From assembly GCA_046331095.1 (NCBI GenBank), contig JAXLRM010000006.1, forward strand, positions 124,001 through 188,000: a stretch of DNA of 64,000 nucleotides. The letters are read 5' to 3'. This DNA comes from JAIBAC01 sp046331095. Lineage in GTDB: Bacteria > Actinomycetota > Acidimicrobiia > UBA2766. The notes under the pieces are model-generated. The model was given only the letters and a program-made list of their open reading frames with translations, had not been told where the DNA came from and searched no databases. Position 1 is the stretch's first letter. Every line of letters begins with the position of its first letter. Below are positions 1 to 9,256 of the stretch, one piece after another. The translations under genes were made by a program, and so were the position numbers.

Positions 1-2
1 AC

Positions 3-2666
3 CCCCTGCGTCCCGTCGTCGTCGTTGCGCGTGGACACGTCGAGGCGGCTGCGATCCCTGCTGCGCTCGCACGCGGACTCGGTGTCGCCGCCAACGTCGA
101 GGTGTTCGCCTACGCCGATTTCGTGCGCACATCGGCGGACGCGCGCCACGGCGGGCGCACTGCTCACGACCTGACCCGCACCCAGGCTCGAGTCCTCGCG
201 CGTGTGGTCACCGCGCACGCGAAGGGCTGGTTCGAGCCCCTCGCAGGCACGCCGGGGTTCGCCGACGCCTTCTGCGACTTCCTCGCGGACCTTCGCGGCG
301 CGCGGCTGTCGCCGGAGGCGCTCACGCGGGCGGGCTTGCCGATCGAGATCCGGAGGAAGCTCTCGTCGCTCGCGACGTCGGCGCGGGAGTTCGAGGACCG
401 CCGCGGCCGGCGCCGCACCCACGAGGACCGTGCCGAGGACGCGACGGTCGTCGTCGAGCGGACCATGGGCGCGGTGCCCCTGATGCTCTACGGGGTGACG
501 GCGGCGACGGACGCCGACGCACGCCTGATCGAGCGCGTCTGCCACTCGATGGCGGTCTCGGCCTTCCTGCCGGCGCTGCGGGCGCCCGCTGCCGCCGCGC
601 TGGCGCCGACGCTCGAGGTGTTGCGCCGCTGCGGCGCGCTGGCAGCCGCTTCGCCTCCGGAGCCCGAGGCTGCGGCGGCGCCGACGTCGCTCACGCACCT
701 GCGGCGTCACCTGTTCCGCGTCCCCGACGCAGCAGCCCCCGACGACAGCACCGTGCGGCTCGTCTCCGCCGCCGGACCCGCAGCCGAGGCAGAGGAAGCC
801 GCATCTGCCTGCACCGCGTGGGCGGAAGCGGGGATCTCCTTCGACGACATGGCCGTCGCGGTGCCGTCAAGGTCGCGAGTACACGCCGACCTCGTCGTGG
901 CCGCCCTGGGCCGCGCCGGCGTACCCTGCGCCGACCTCACGGACCGCCCCCCGGCCGGAACCGCCGCGGGGCGTGCGGCGCTGCTCCACGCACGCACGGA
1001 GACAGGTGACGCCGCGACGGCATGGGCCGACCGGGTCGACGCGGCGGTCGCCGCGCTGGACGCCTCCGCGGAGGGCTACGACGAGGTCGTCGCGGCACTC
1101 GGCGAGCTCCGCGTCGACGAGATGTGCAGCCCACCCGCTGACGCCGCGTTCGCCGACGCGGTGCAGATCGCCCTCACCAGCGCCGCACGCGGCCCCGCCG
1201 CCCGCCACCGGTTCGAGACCGCCCGTGCGAGCGGCGGCGTGACGGTCGTCTCGACAGCCGATGCGGGGCTCGCGGCTCACGACGCGGTGGTCGTGGTCGG
1301 ACTCGCCGACGGCCTCCTGCCACGCGAGCCCGAACCCGCATCGCTGCTGACCGACACCGAGCGCACACGCCTGAACGAGGCGCTCTCGGCGGACCTGCCG
1401 CTCGCGTCCGCGGCCGGCGACCACGACCCGGCGGACTTCGCGCTCGCGGTCGTCTCGGCTCGCTCGGAGCTGGTCCTGGTGAGGCCACGCGGCGGTGTCG
1501 ACGGGAACCGACTGGCCGCCTCGCCCTACTTCAGGGCAGCCGCGATCGCGCTGGAAGGCACGGCGGTGCCTGCCGCGGGCGTCGACACCTGCTCGCGGGT
1601 CGACGTGCGCGCCCGGTCGCACGCCGGAGGACCCACGGACGCCGCTCACCTCGGCGCGTGGGCCTGGAACGCGCGGCTCGACGGGAACCGCTACACCGAG
1701 TTCGAGGGGATCGTCGAACCTTCCGACCTCGAACGCCTCGATCCCGCTCCCCCGCTGCACGGTCTCTCGCCCACACGCCTCGAGACCTACGCCGGCTGCC
1801 CGTTCCGCTTCCTCGCCGAGAACGTCTACGGGGCGCGCCGGAGCAGCCGCACGGCCGTCCGCCTCACGATCGACCCGCGCGATCGCGGCAGCCTCGTGCA
1901 CGCGGTGCTCGAACGCTTCCTGCGGGCCCTCGGCGCCGACACCCCACTCGCCGTAGCGAGTCGCGCCGACCAACTCGGCCTCCTGGACGCGACCCTCGAC
2001 GAGGTCTTCGCGGAGTTCGAGGCACGCGTGCCGCCGATCGCGGTCGTCCGGGATCTCACGTGCGCCGCCATCCGCACCGACCTGCACGGGTGGTGGGAGA
2101 TCGAGGCCGCCGAGGCGGCCGCGGCGGCCGCGGCGGCCGCGGCGGACCCACCGCTCTGGCGTCCCGTAGCACTCGAGGTCGCGTTCGGCCGCGACGGCGG
2201 CGACGGTCACGCGCCGGTCGTCGTCCCGACGTCGGTGGGTGACGTGGAGATCGCGGGACGCATCGACCGTGTCGACGTCTCCGGCGACGGCAAGGCCTTC
2301 CGCGTGCTCGACTACAAGACCGGTGGGGTGAACACCGGCGCGGCGACCGTGCAGCTCCCCGTCTACCTGAGGGCCGCGGCGGAGATCACTTCGCTGCCGG
2401 TCGCTGCCGGCAGCGCCGAGTACTTCCACGTGTCGCGGCGGGCCGGCTTCGTCAGGACACGTCCCGACGTGGACGCGGGCGCCGGACTCGAGGCCTTGGT
2501 CGAGCAGATCAGCGCGTCGATCGCCGCCGGCGACTTCCACGCGGATCCGGCCACGTGCCGCGGCACCGGTGCATGCGAGTACGAGGAGATCTGCGGCCGG
2601 CGCGTCACCGACCGTGCCCTGACGCGAGCGTCGGACCCGCGGACACGAGGCGGAGGGCCGAGTTGA
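3..2666 (+). CDS. AddB-like exonuclease/helicase subunit with Fe-S nuclease domain (5' partial)
   Basis: The reading frame is open and protein-like from base 3, so the gene begins to the left of the window; a GTG at 102 is an internal codon, not a convincing start. The 887 visible residues resemble the RecC/AddB group: no Walker A is seen, and a UvrD-like C-terminal fold precedes a PD-(D/E)XK nuclease. Nuclease residues are D755 (GRIDRVD) and D770/K772 (DYKTG). C599 together with C852, C858 and C864 has the layout of the AddB 4Fe-4S clamp, although the spacing C-x5-C-x5-C is wider than the usual C-x2-C-x5-C. A poly-Ala tract lies near residues 703–716. It overlaps the next gene and presumably forms a double-strand break end-processing complex with that product. 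Subunit assignment (AddB, RecC or AdnA-like) is inference. Confidence 0.8.
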   Translation, partial: PLRPVVVVARGHVEAAAIPAALARGLGVAANVEVFAYADFVRTSADARHGGRTAHDLTRTQARVLARVVTAHAKGWFEPLAGTPGFADAFCDFLADLRGARLSPEALTRAGLPIEIRRKLSSLATSAREFEDRRGRRRTHEDRAEDATVVVERTMGAVPLMLYGVTAATDADARLIERVCHSMAVSAFLPALRAPAAAALAPTLEVLRRCGALAAASPPEPEAAAAPTSLTHLRRHLFRVPDAAAPDDSTVRLVSAAGPAAEAEEAASACTAWAEAGISFDDMAVAVPSRSRVHADLVVAALGRAGVPCADLTDRPPAGTAAGRAALLHARTETGDAATAWADRVDAAVAALDASAEGYDEVVAALGELRVDEMCSPPADAAFADAVQIALTSAARGPAARHRFETARASGGVTVVSTADAGLAAHDAVVVVGLADGLLPREPEPASLLTDTERTRLNEALSADLPLASAAGDHDPADFALAVVSARSELVLVRPRGGVDGNRLAASPYFRAAAIALEGTAVPAAGVDTCSRVDVRARSHAGGPTDAAHLGAWAWNARLDGNRYTEFEGIVEPSDLERLDPAPPLHGLSPTRLETYAGCPFRFLAENVYGARRSSRTAVRLTIDPRDRGSLVHAVLERFLRALGADTPLAVASRADQLGLLDATLDEVFAEFEARVPPIAVVRDLTCAAIRTDLHGWWEIEAAEAAAAAAAAAADPPLWRPVALEVAFGRDGGDGHAPVVVPTSVGDVEIAGRIDRVDVSGDGKAFRVLDYKTGGVNTGAATVQLPVYLRAAAEITSLPVAAGSAEYFHVSRRAGFVRTRPDVDAGAGLEALVEQISASIAAGDFHADPATCRGTGACEYEEICGRRVTDRALTRASDPRTRGGGPS

Positions 2667-5600
2667 AGAAGCGCCGCTTCCCCTCCCTGCGACGACAGGT
2701 CCCCGACGCGGACCCCGCCGGCGTCGTCTTCGAGGACCTCCCACCCGACGAACGCAGCTCCGAAGTGGTGATGCACCCGTCACCGACGGACACCGCCGAG
2801 CCCGGCGACGACGACGACGACACCAAGCCGCGGCCGTCGATGCCGGCAGCGGCCGTGATCGTCCACGACGCCCGCGACACGAGTACCGAGTCCGAGCGGC
2901 CCCCGGTCGACGACGACTACGTCTTCCGCCCTCCGGCCGACGCCGAGCCCGACGCCGAACCCGCGATCGGCGAGACCGATCAGGGCGGTCTCGAACCGGC
3001 GGTGCCCGACGTCGTGGTGGATGCCGACGTGCGTGCCGAGGTGCTCGAGGCGACTGCGGTGTCGACCTTCGTCGACGCCCCGCCCGGTGCGGGCGTCACG
3101 AGCATCCTCGTCGACAGGGCGGTCGCGGGCCTACGCGGCGGCGGCCCCGGACAAGCCACGGTCACCGTCATCACACGTGACAGCGGCACGGCGGCGCTCT
3201 TCCGTGACAGGTTGCGCGACGCGCTCGAGACCGCGGCCCGTGAAGAGCCCGACGACGTGACGCGCCGCCGACTCGGCGCCGCCGTCGGGCGCCTGCGCAC
3301 GATGTTCGTCGGGCCCGGAGTCGAGCTGGCCGAGTCGATCCTGCGTCGCTGGCCCGAGGCAGCCGGGCTCGCACCGGGATTCGAGATCGTGACGCCACCG
3401 CGCGCGCGGCTGGACTTCGAGTCGAGCTTCCGCGCGTGGCTCGCAGCCCGCGGTGGCGCGGAGCCCGCGGTGGCGCGGGCGCTCGCCCGCGGCGTGACCG
3501 CGAACCAGATCCACGACATCGCGGTGGCGCTCACACGTCACGCGGGCCTCGCGGTGACGAGCACCGCCCAGGGGCCGGCACGGGGCGACCTGCCCGAACC
3601 CGACCTCGCCTGGCTGCTCGAGGACTCGCGCCGGCGCATCGGCGAGCTCGTCGAGCTCGCCGTCCACGGTGCCGACGGCGACGACGCCGTGGTGCAGATC
3701 CGCACTCTGCAACGCTGGCTCGGCAACGCGGCAGGCTCGGACGACGACTTCGCCGGCCACTTCCTCGTGAACGCACCGACCAAGGTGCGCTCCACGGGTA
3801 GCCGCGCCAACTGGGACCCGCCCGAGACGTGCGCGACGCAGATGGAGCGTTGCCGCGAGCTGGCGGCTCTCTGGAGTGACGCACGCAGGGCCCTGGGCAG
3901 ATCGACGATCACCACCCTCGTCGAGGCGCTCACGACCTTCGTGGAGGATGGACGCCGGGACCGGAGGCGCTCCGGTCGCCTCTACCCCACCGACGCCGTG
4001 CCCACCGCCGTCGATCTCCTGGCCGGTGACACGGCAGTGCTGCACAGCGAGCGCGACCGCCATGGAGTCGTGGTCGTGGACGACGTGTGGGACCTCGACG
4101 CGCCGTCCCTGTCCCTGGTCCTGATGCTGTGCTCACTCGACGACGACGTCGGTGATCCCCTCACGCTGCGACCTGGACAGGGACGCCTCGTCGCGGGCGG
4201 GGCCGCCACGACCGCGACGCTCCGCTCCCTTGGAGCCGACCCGCTCCTCGTGACGCGCCTGCGCGATCGGGCCATGACCCCGCTGCGGCTCCGGACCGTC
4301 TTCCGCCAGTCCCCCGCGTTGGTCGGCTGGACGGCGGCGGCGTACCGGACCCTCTTCGCCGACGACCCCGACGTCCAGGTCGAGGTCCCGGCGGCCACAC
4401 CCGCGCCCGTGCCCACGGTGGAGCCGGCGGAGGAGGCCGGCGCCGGCGGCGAGGCAGAACCGGCGGGCGACACGGTGGGAGCCACCGGGGCGGGAGCCCC
4501 CGAAGTGGGAACCCCCGATACCGGCGCCAGCGAGGCCGACGCTGCCCCGCAAACCCGCGACGCCACCGAGGCCGACCCGGCCTCCGCGATCGCGACGAAC
4601 GAGATCCCACTGCCTTCCCAGCGCAGCGTCCTCACGCCGGAAGGCCACTTGATGGCGGTCCCCGAGCCGGCACCTCCTCGCGACGACACCGGCGACGACG
4701 CCGGCGACGACGCCGCGGGAGCGGACGCACCCACGACGGGTGCTTCCCCGGAGGTCGCCGCGGACGTCGCCGCACCGACGCCGGCACCGGATCCCGCCGA
4801 GTGGGGCGCGGTCGTCGCGGCGTGGCACCCGGCGGAGACGGGCGAACCCGCTGCCCAGCGAGCCGCGGAGGCGCACGCAGCAGCAGCGGCACTGCGCGCA
4901 CTCGTGGACTCGAGTGTGCCGTGTGTGCGCGATGCCGGCGGCAGCCTGCGACCGGCGACATGGGCCGACTGCGCTCTCGTCCTCGGCAGCGCCACCGGTG
5001 TGGAGACCTACGTCGACGCCCTGGAGGCCGCCGCCATCCCCACGTCGCGGGCGCCGGCCGGCGTCGAGTTCCTCAGACGCCAGGAGGCCCAGGACCTCCT
5101 CGCGGTCTTGCGGGCCGCTCTCGATCCCGCCGACACCATCTCGACGATCGCTGCCCTGCGCGGACTCGCGTTCGGATGCAGCGACAGCACCCTCGTGGCA
5201 GCAGTTGCCGCCGCGGGCGGCCCGCTCGCGGCGGCGGCTGTCCCACCCGAGGGAACCCCCACCGCCGTCGCCGAGGGGCTCCAGATCCTCGCGCGCATCG
5301 GCGACGGGCGTGACCTACCCGCACTCGATCTCGTCGACCTGACGCTCGAGCTGACGCGCTTCGAGGAAGCGGTCGCGCAGGCTCGTGGGGCGGATCCCGG
5401 CGTCGTCGATTCGTTGCGGACCCTTGCTGCGCACTGGTGCGGCCGCGAGGGTTCTGCGGTGGACCTGGTCGAGCTCGCCGCGGCGGCTTCGCGCCCGCTC
5501 GGCCCACCGGCGACCGTGTCTCGGGCGCCTCTGCCCGCGGTCACCGACGCCGTCGAGGTCCTCACCGTCGCGGAGGCTCGCGGTCGCGAGTTCCCGGTCG

Positions 5601-6595
5601 TCGCGGTGGCGAACCTGCACCCCCCACGTGTTCCCGTGCCCGTCGCGGTCGCCGACCACGCGAGCGGCCGCCTGCACCTGCGCGCGGGCCGCCCCGAACG
5701 CGGCCTCGTCACCGCGGGGTTCGACGCCGCCCTCGCCCGCGACGACGAGCAGTACCTCGCGCAGCGTTCCCGCCTCGTTTGCGCCGCCTTCAGTCGCGCT
5801 CGCGACAAGCTCGTGGTCGCCTTCGCCAACCCACCCGCCGCCCTCGACTCCCGGGCCGAGGTCCCGACACGCGAGCTCGTGCGGCGCGTCGGCCGCCTTC
5901 TCGCCGAGGCTGATCCCGAAACCGATGGCGGTCTCGGCGCCAGGGCCGGCGTGACGCTCGTGCCCGTGGCAGGCCTCGGGCTCGCCGTGCTCACAGCCGA
6001 GGAAGACAGCGGCGCTGACGCCGCCACGCCGCCACCACCCGAGCCCTCGCGGGAACCCGCGGTGCAGGCCCACCGGTCCGTGTCGACCCTGGGTGTCGCA
6101 CCCGAGGATCCGCTGCACGCGGCTCTGGCGCTGGCGGTCTCACGTGCTGACTTCGACACTGCACCCGTCGCCATGGCGCCGGTCCCTCCCGATGCGATCT
6201 CCGCCGCGTGCCGCGAGGTCGGAGCGCACGCGTCCGAGGCCGAGGTCGCTGCCCTGCTCGACACCCTGACGAGCACCGACCTCTGGGCGCGGGCCGACAA
6301 CGCCGAGCGGATCCTGCGGCGCCCGTCGGTGTTCCTCGACGGTGGCCCAGCGGGCGCGTTCGCGGACCGCCTCGACCTCGCCCTCGTCGAGGACGGGGCG
6401 GTGACCGGCGTGATGCTCACGCTGAGCGGCGTGGACGCGCGGCTGGGCTCACGTGTCGCGCTTGGCACCCATGCGCTTGCACTCACCGCCGGCATGCCCG
6501 TCGGCGCCGCCCTCGTCTACGACGCACGTACGGGTGATCTCGTCGAGATGGGCCCTGCCGAAGTCGCCGAAGCCGTCGGTACCGACCTCTCCTGA
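2663..6595 (+). CDS. UvrD/RecB-family helicase-like protein with degenerate ATPase motifs
   Basis: The start is taken as TTG 2663, which overlaps the stop of the upstream gene (TTGA) and lies 7 nt after a GGAGGG; this gives 1310 aa. Superfamily 1 helicase features can be traced but are eroded. The Walker A region (residues about 140–148) reads APPGAGVTS, with Val where the catalytic Lys belongs. The Walker B region (about 468–478) reads VVVVDDVWDLD rather than a DE-type box. The motif IV-like LRTVFRQS and motif VI-like AAFSRARDKL remain recognisable. A roughly 140-residue acidic, Ala/Pro-rich low-complexity segment (about residues 573–712) interrupts the middle. No C-terminal nuclease is seen. 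The likely role is partner of the upstream nuclease subunit in recombination repair; active ATP-driven unwinding by this chain is doubtful. Confidence 0.7.
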   Translation: MKKRRFPSLRRQVPDADPAGVVFEDLPPDERSSEVVMHPSPTDTAEPGDDDDDTKPRPSMPAAAVIVHDARDTSTESERPPVDDDYVFRPPADAEPDAEPAIGETDQGGLEPAVPDVVVDADVRAEVLEATAVSTFVDAPPGAGVTSILVDRAVAGLRGGGPGQATVTVITRDSGTAALFRDRLRDALETAAREEPDDVTRRRLGAAVGRLRTMFVGPGVELAESILRRWPEAAGLAPGFEIVTPPRARLDFESSFRAWLAARGGAEPAVARALARGVTANQIHDIAVALTRHAGLAVTSTAQGPARGDLPEPDLAWLLEDSRRRIGELVELAVHGADGDDAVVQIRTLQRWLGNAAGSDDDFAGHFLVNAPTKVRSTGSRANWDPPETCATQMERCRELAALWSDARRALGRSTITTLVEALTTFVEDGRRDRRRSGRLYPTDAVPTAVDLLAGDTAVLHSERDRHGVVVVDDVWDLDAPSLSLVLMLCSLDDDVGDPLTLRPGQGRLVAGGAATTATLRSLGADPLLVTRLRDRAMTPLRLRTVFRQSPALVGWTAAAYRTLFADDPDVQVEVPAATPAPVPTVEPAEEAGAGGEAEPAGDTVGATGAGAPEVGTPDTGASEADAAPQTRDATEADPASAIATNEIPLPSQRSVLTPEGHLMAVPEPAPPRDDTGDDAGDDAAGADAPTTGASPEVAADVAAPTPAPDPAEWGAVVAAWHPAETGEPAAQRAAEAHAAAAALRALVDSSVPCVRDAGGSLRPATWADCALVLGSATGVETYVDALEAAAIPTSRAPAGVEFLRRQEAQDLLAVLRAALDPADTISTIAALRGLAFGCSDSTLVAAVAAAGGPLAAAAVPPEGTPTAVAEGLQILARIGDGRDLPALDLVDLTLELTRFEEAVAQARGADPGVVDSLRTLAAHWCGREGSAVDLVELAAAASRPLGPPATVSRAPLPAVTDAVEVLTVAEARGREFPVVAVANLHPPRVPVPVAVADHASGRLHLRAGRPERGLVTAGFDAALARDDEQYLAQRSRLVCAAFSRARDKLVVAFANPPAALDSRAEVPTRELVRRVGRLLAEADPETDGGLGARAGVTLVPVAGLGLAVLTAEEDSGADAATPPPPEPSREPAVQAHRSVSTLGVAPEDPLHAALALAVSRADFDTAPVAMAPVPPDAISAACREVGAHASEAEVAALLDTLTSTDLWARADNAERILRRPSVFLDGGPAGAFADRLDLALVEDGAVTGVMLTLSGVDARLGSRVALGTHALALTAGMPVGAALVYDARTGDLVEMGPAEVAEAVGTDLS

Positions 6596-6609
6596 CGTCC
6601 CGACCCATG

Positions 6610-6721
6610 GACGTGGGGACTCGAAACGGGTCCACAACCCACCTCACGTCCCCACGTCCCAAGTCCCGATCGACGTGGGGACGCGAAACGGGTCCACAAC
6701 CCACCTCACGTCCCCACGTCC
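6610..6721. repeat. Two tandem 50-bp palindromic repeats between convergent genes
   Basis: Two 50-bp copies (6610–6659 and 6672–6721) differ at one base. Each begins with GACGTGGGGAC and ends with its reverse complement GTCCCCACGTC followed by one C, giving an 11-bp outer stem (12 bp in copy 2). Inside is a second small hairpin, GGGT-ccaca-ACCC. The pair lies between the 3' ends of the helicase-like gene (+) and the hydrolase gene (-), where bidirectional transcription termination is the simplest role. The near-identity of the copies suggests recent duplication or a dispersed family. Confidence 0.8.
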
Positions 6722-6739
6722 ATGCGGCCGCCCGCGGAG

Positions 6740-7876
6740 TCAGCGGGAGGTGTCTGCGAGACGCGCGAAGCGGTCGGCGGTGAGCGCCCAGACCGCGGAT
6801 GCGTACTGGGTGCAGGAGTGGTCCCCGCGGGGGAAGACCCGCACCTCCACCTCGCCCCCGGCTCCACGACCGATCCGCGCCGCCTGGCGCCGATCGACGA
6901 CGGGATCCGCGGCGCCGTGGAGGACGAGCAGCGGGGACTCCAAGCGCGTGAGCCGTGCCTCGAGCCCCACGGTCTCCAGCAACTCGACGACCTCCGCGTC
7001 GGTGCGGACACCGGCGGCGAATCGCGCCCGGCGCCTCGCCGTGACCGAAAGCTGCGCCGGGTCGACGTGCAGAGGCGCGCCGAGGGTGACGACACCGGCT
7101 GCGCCTGCGCGCTGTGCGATCGCGAGCGCCATCGCACCACCCAGCGAGAAGCCGAACAGGAAGAGCCGCCCGGCGTCGAGGCGCACGTCCCCGGCGACTG
7201 CACGCGCCACGCCGTCCCCGAAGCCGTCGAGCACGGCCGCGTCGCCGATCGTGACTCCTGCTGCCAGGGCTGCACCGACGCCGGGCTGGTCGACCGTGAG
7301 CGTTGCGAGCCCGCGTGCGCAGAGGGCGTCCTCGAGCGGGAATGCCTGTTCCTTGCTGCGTTCGAGGCCCTGGAGGATCACCACAACCGGTGCGGGCGCG
7401 AGACCGGCGGGCACGCGCAGCAGCGCCGGCACCGCGGCTTCGCCGGACCCGACTTCGACCGCCTCGTAACGCGGCTCGACGAGAGCGTGCAGGCGGGCAT
7501 GGACCGCGACCAGTTCACGGGAGACGCCGGTGAAGACATCGGCCATCGCGTGGGCCTGGTTGGCGAACGCGAGTGCAAGCGCGGCGAGCCGCAGCTGCCG
7601 GACCTGTTCCCGCGAGCCCGCGGCCGCTGCCTCCGAGGCATCCGCATGGGCGGCGGAAACGTCGCGCCAAGCTGCGACCCAGGTCTCGAAGTCGCGCGTT
7701 CGCGCGAGGACATCGGTGAGATCGTCGGGTTCGCCAGTCAGCGACAGCACCGCGGCCGCGACGCCTTCGCCGAGGAGGCGCCGTGCGCCCACGATCCTCA
7801 AGGCGGCGCTGCCGAGGGAGAGCTGCGCCTCCTCGGAGAGGAACCGGCCGCCAATCCGCTGGATCATGCTCGGCAC
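6740..7876 (-). CDS. Alpha/beta hydrolase (FrsA/dienelactone hydrolase-like)
   Basis: A 378-residue protein with a helical N-terminal half followed by an alpha/beta-hydrolase core. The nucleophile elbow GFSLGG carries S244, the acid is probably D324 (HGAADPVVD) and the base H353 (GDHSC). This arrangement, with a long helical lid before the core, recalls FrsA-type and 2,6-dihydropseudooxynicotine-hydrolase-type esterases; the substrate cannot be read from sequence. The GTG at 7876 is preferred because an AGGAGG lies 6 nt upstream, whereas the alternative ATG at 7867 would be too far from it. It follows rarA on the same strand after a 32-nt gap. Confidence 0.75.
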   Translation of the reverse strand: MPSMIQRIGGRFLSEEAQLSLGSAALRIVGARRLLGEGVAAAVLSLTGEPDDLTDVLARTRDFETWVAAWRDVSAAHADASEAAAAGSREQVRQLRLAALALAFANQAHAMADVFTGVSRELVAVHARLHALVEPRYEAVEVGSGEAAVPALLRVPAGLAPAPVVVILQGLERSKEQAFPLEDALCARGLATLTVDQPGVGAALAAGVTIGDAAVLDGFGDGVARAVAGDVRLDAGRLFLFGFSLGGAMALAIAQRAGAAGVVTLGAPLHVDPAQLSVTARRRARFAAGVRTDAEVVELLETVGLEARLTRLESPLLVLHGAADPVVDRRQAARIGRGAGGEVEVRVFPRGDHSCTQYASAVWALTADRFARLADTSR

Positions 7877-7908
7877 GCGGCGCCTCCTACCGGGTCACAC
7901 CAACAACC

Positions 7909-9246
7909 CTAGATCTTGAATTGAGTGTCAAGGTCTTCTTTAGCTTCAGGGTTTTCGATGACCCTCGAGTCTGACTCGAGGTCGGCACCTTGGCCCGTCG
8001 GGCGGTAGAAGCGGCGGCCGACGAGGTTGTCGGGTAGGTACTGCTGCGCGACGTGGCCGCCCGGGTGCGAGTGCGGATACAGGTATTCCTCGCCGTGCCC
8101 GAGGCGGCGCGCGCCCGGGTAGTGCGCGTCGCGCAGGTGAGCGGGGACTGCGCCGGTGCGGGTCCCCTCGACGGCAGCGGCAGCCTCCCAGATGGCCACG
8201 GCAGCGCTGTTGGACTTGGGCGCACGCGCGAGATGGATCGCGGCCTGCGCCAGGTTGAGCTGCGCCTCGGGCAGCCCCACGAGTTCGAGCGCGTGAGCCG
8301 CCGCAACCGCGACCACGAGTGACTCGGGGTCAGCCGGGCCGACGTCCTCGGAGGCGAGGATCACCATCCGCCTCGCGATGAAGCGCGGATCCTCGCCGCC
8401 GGCGAGCATGCGCGCCAGCCAGTAGACCGCCGCGTCGGGATCACTGCCGCGCAGGCTCTTGATGAACGCCGAGATCACGTCGTAGTGGGTGTCGCCCTTC
8501 TTGTCGTACGCGACGAAGCGTGCCTGCGCGGCCCCCTCGGCATCGGCGAGCGTGATCTCGGCACGACCCGCCGCGGCCGCGAGCGCCGCAGCCACCTCGA
8601 GCTCGCTCAGCGCGTGCCTGGCGTCGCCGTTGGCCTTGTCGACGATGTGTGCCCGCGCCCGGGCTGCGAGGGTGAAGGCGCCACCGAGGCCGCGTGCGTC
8701 CGCGAGCGCACGCTCCACCACCGCGGCGACCTCGGCGTCGTCGAGCGCTTCGAGCCTGAACAGCAGCGCCCGCGAGAGGAGCGGGCCGTTGATCTCGAAG
8801 TACGGGTTCTCGGTGGTTGCTCCCACGAGCACGAGCAAGCCGTCCTCGACGGCGGGTAGGAGCGCGTCCTGCTGGGCCCTGTTGAAGCGGTGGATCTCGT
8901 CGAGGAACAGGATCGTGCGCCGTGCCTCGCCGCCGAGGCGTATGCGGGCCTGTTCGATCACCTGGCGCACGTCCTTGACACCGGCGCTCACAGCCGAAAG
9001 CGTCTCGAAGGCACGCTCGGTCTCCGACGCGATCAGCCGCGCCAGTGTCGTCTTGCCCACTCCCGGCGGTCCCCACAGGATCACAGAGCGCAGCGCATCG
9101 GTCTCGATCAGCGCACGCAACGGCTTGCCCGGCCCGATCAGGTGCCGCTGGCCCGCGACCTCGTCGAGACGGCGGGGTCGCATCCGTGCCGCGAGCGGCG
9201 CGCCGGTTGCGGCAGCCGCGTCGGCAGCCGCGTCGAACAGATCCAT
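7909..9246 (-). CDS. rarA: Replication-associated recombination AAA+ ATPase RarA (MgsA)
   Basis: A 445-residue AAA+ clamp-loader-like ATPase acting at stalled replication forks. The Walker A GPPGVGKT is at residues 59–66, Walker B ILFLDEIHRF at about 112–121, and sensor 1 VGATTENP follows. The C-terminal tetramerisation/MgsA region ends normally. The start ATG 9246 gives the usual MDLF-type beginning; an upstream extension would run into aspS, whose stop is 10 nt away, so translation may be coupled to aspS. M. tuberculosis has the homologous gene (Rv2559c) downstream of aspS, in line with this order. Confidence 0.95.
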   Translation of the reverse strand: MDLFDAAADAAAATGAPLAARMRPRRLDEVAGQRHLIGPGKPLRALIETDALRSVILWGPPGVGKTTLARLIASETERAFETLSAVSAGVKDVRQVIEQARIRLGGEARRTILFLDEIHRFNRAQQDALLPAVEDGLLVLVGATTENPYFEINGPLLSRALLFRLEALDDAEVAAVVERALADARGLGGAFTLAARARAHIVDKANGDARHALSELEVAAALAAAAGRAEITLADAEGAAQARFVAYDKKGDTHYDVISAFIKSLRGSDPDAAVYWLARMLAGGEDPRFIARRMVILASEDVGPADPESLVVAVAAAHALELVGLPEAQLNLAQAAIHLARAPKSNSAAVAIWEAAAAVEGTRTGAVPAHLRDAHYPGARRLGHGEEYLYPHSHPGGHVAQQYLPDNLVGRRFYRPTGQGADLESDSRVIENPEAKEDLDTQFKI

Positions 9247-9256
9247 CCGCGCCAGG

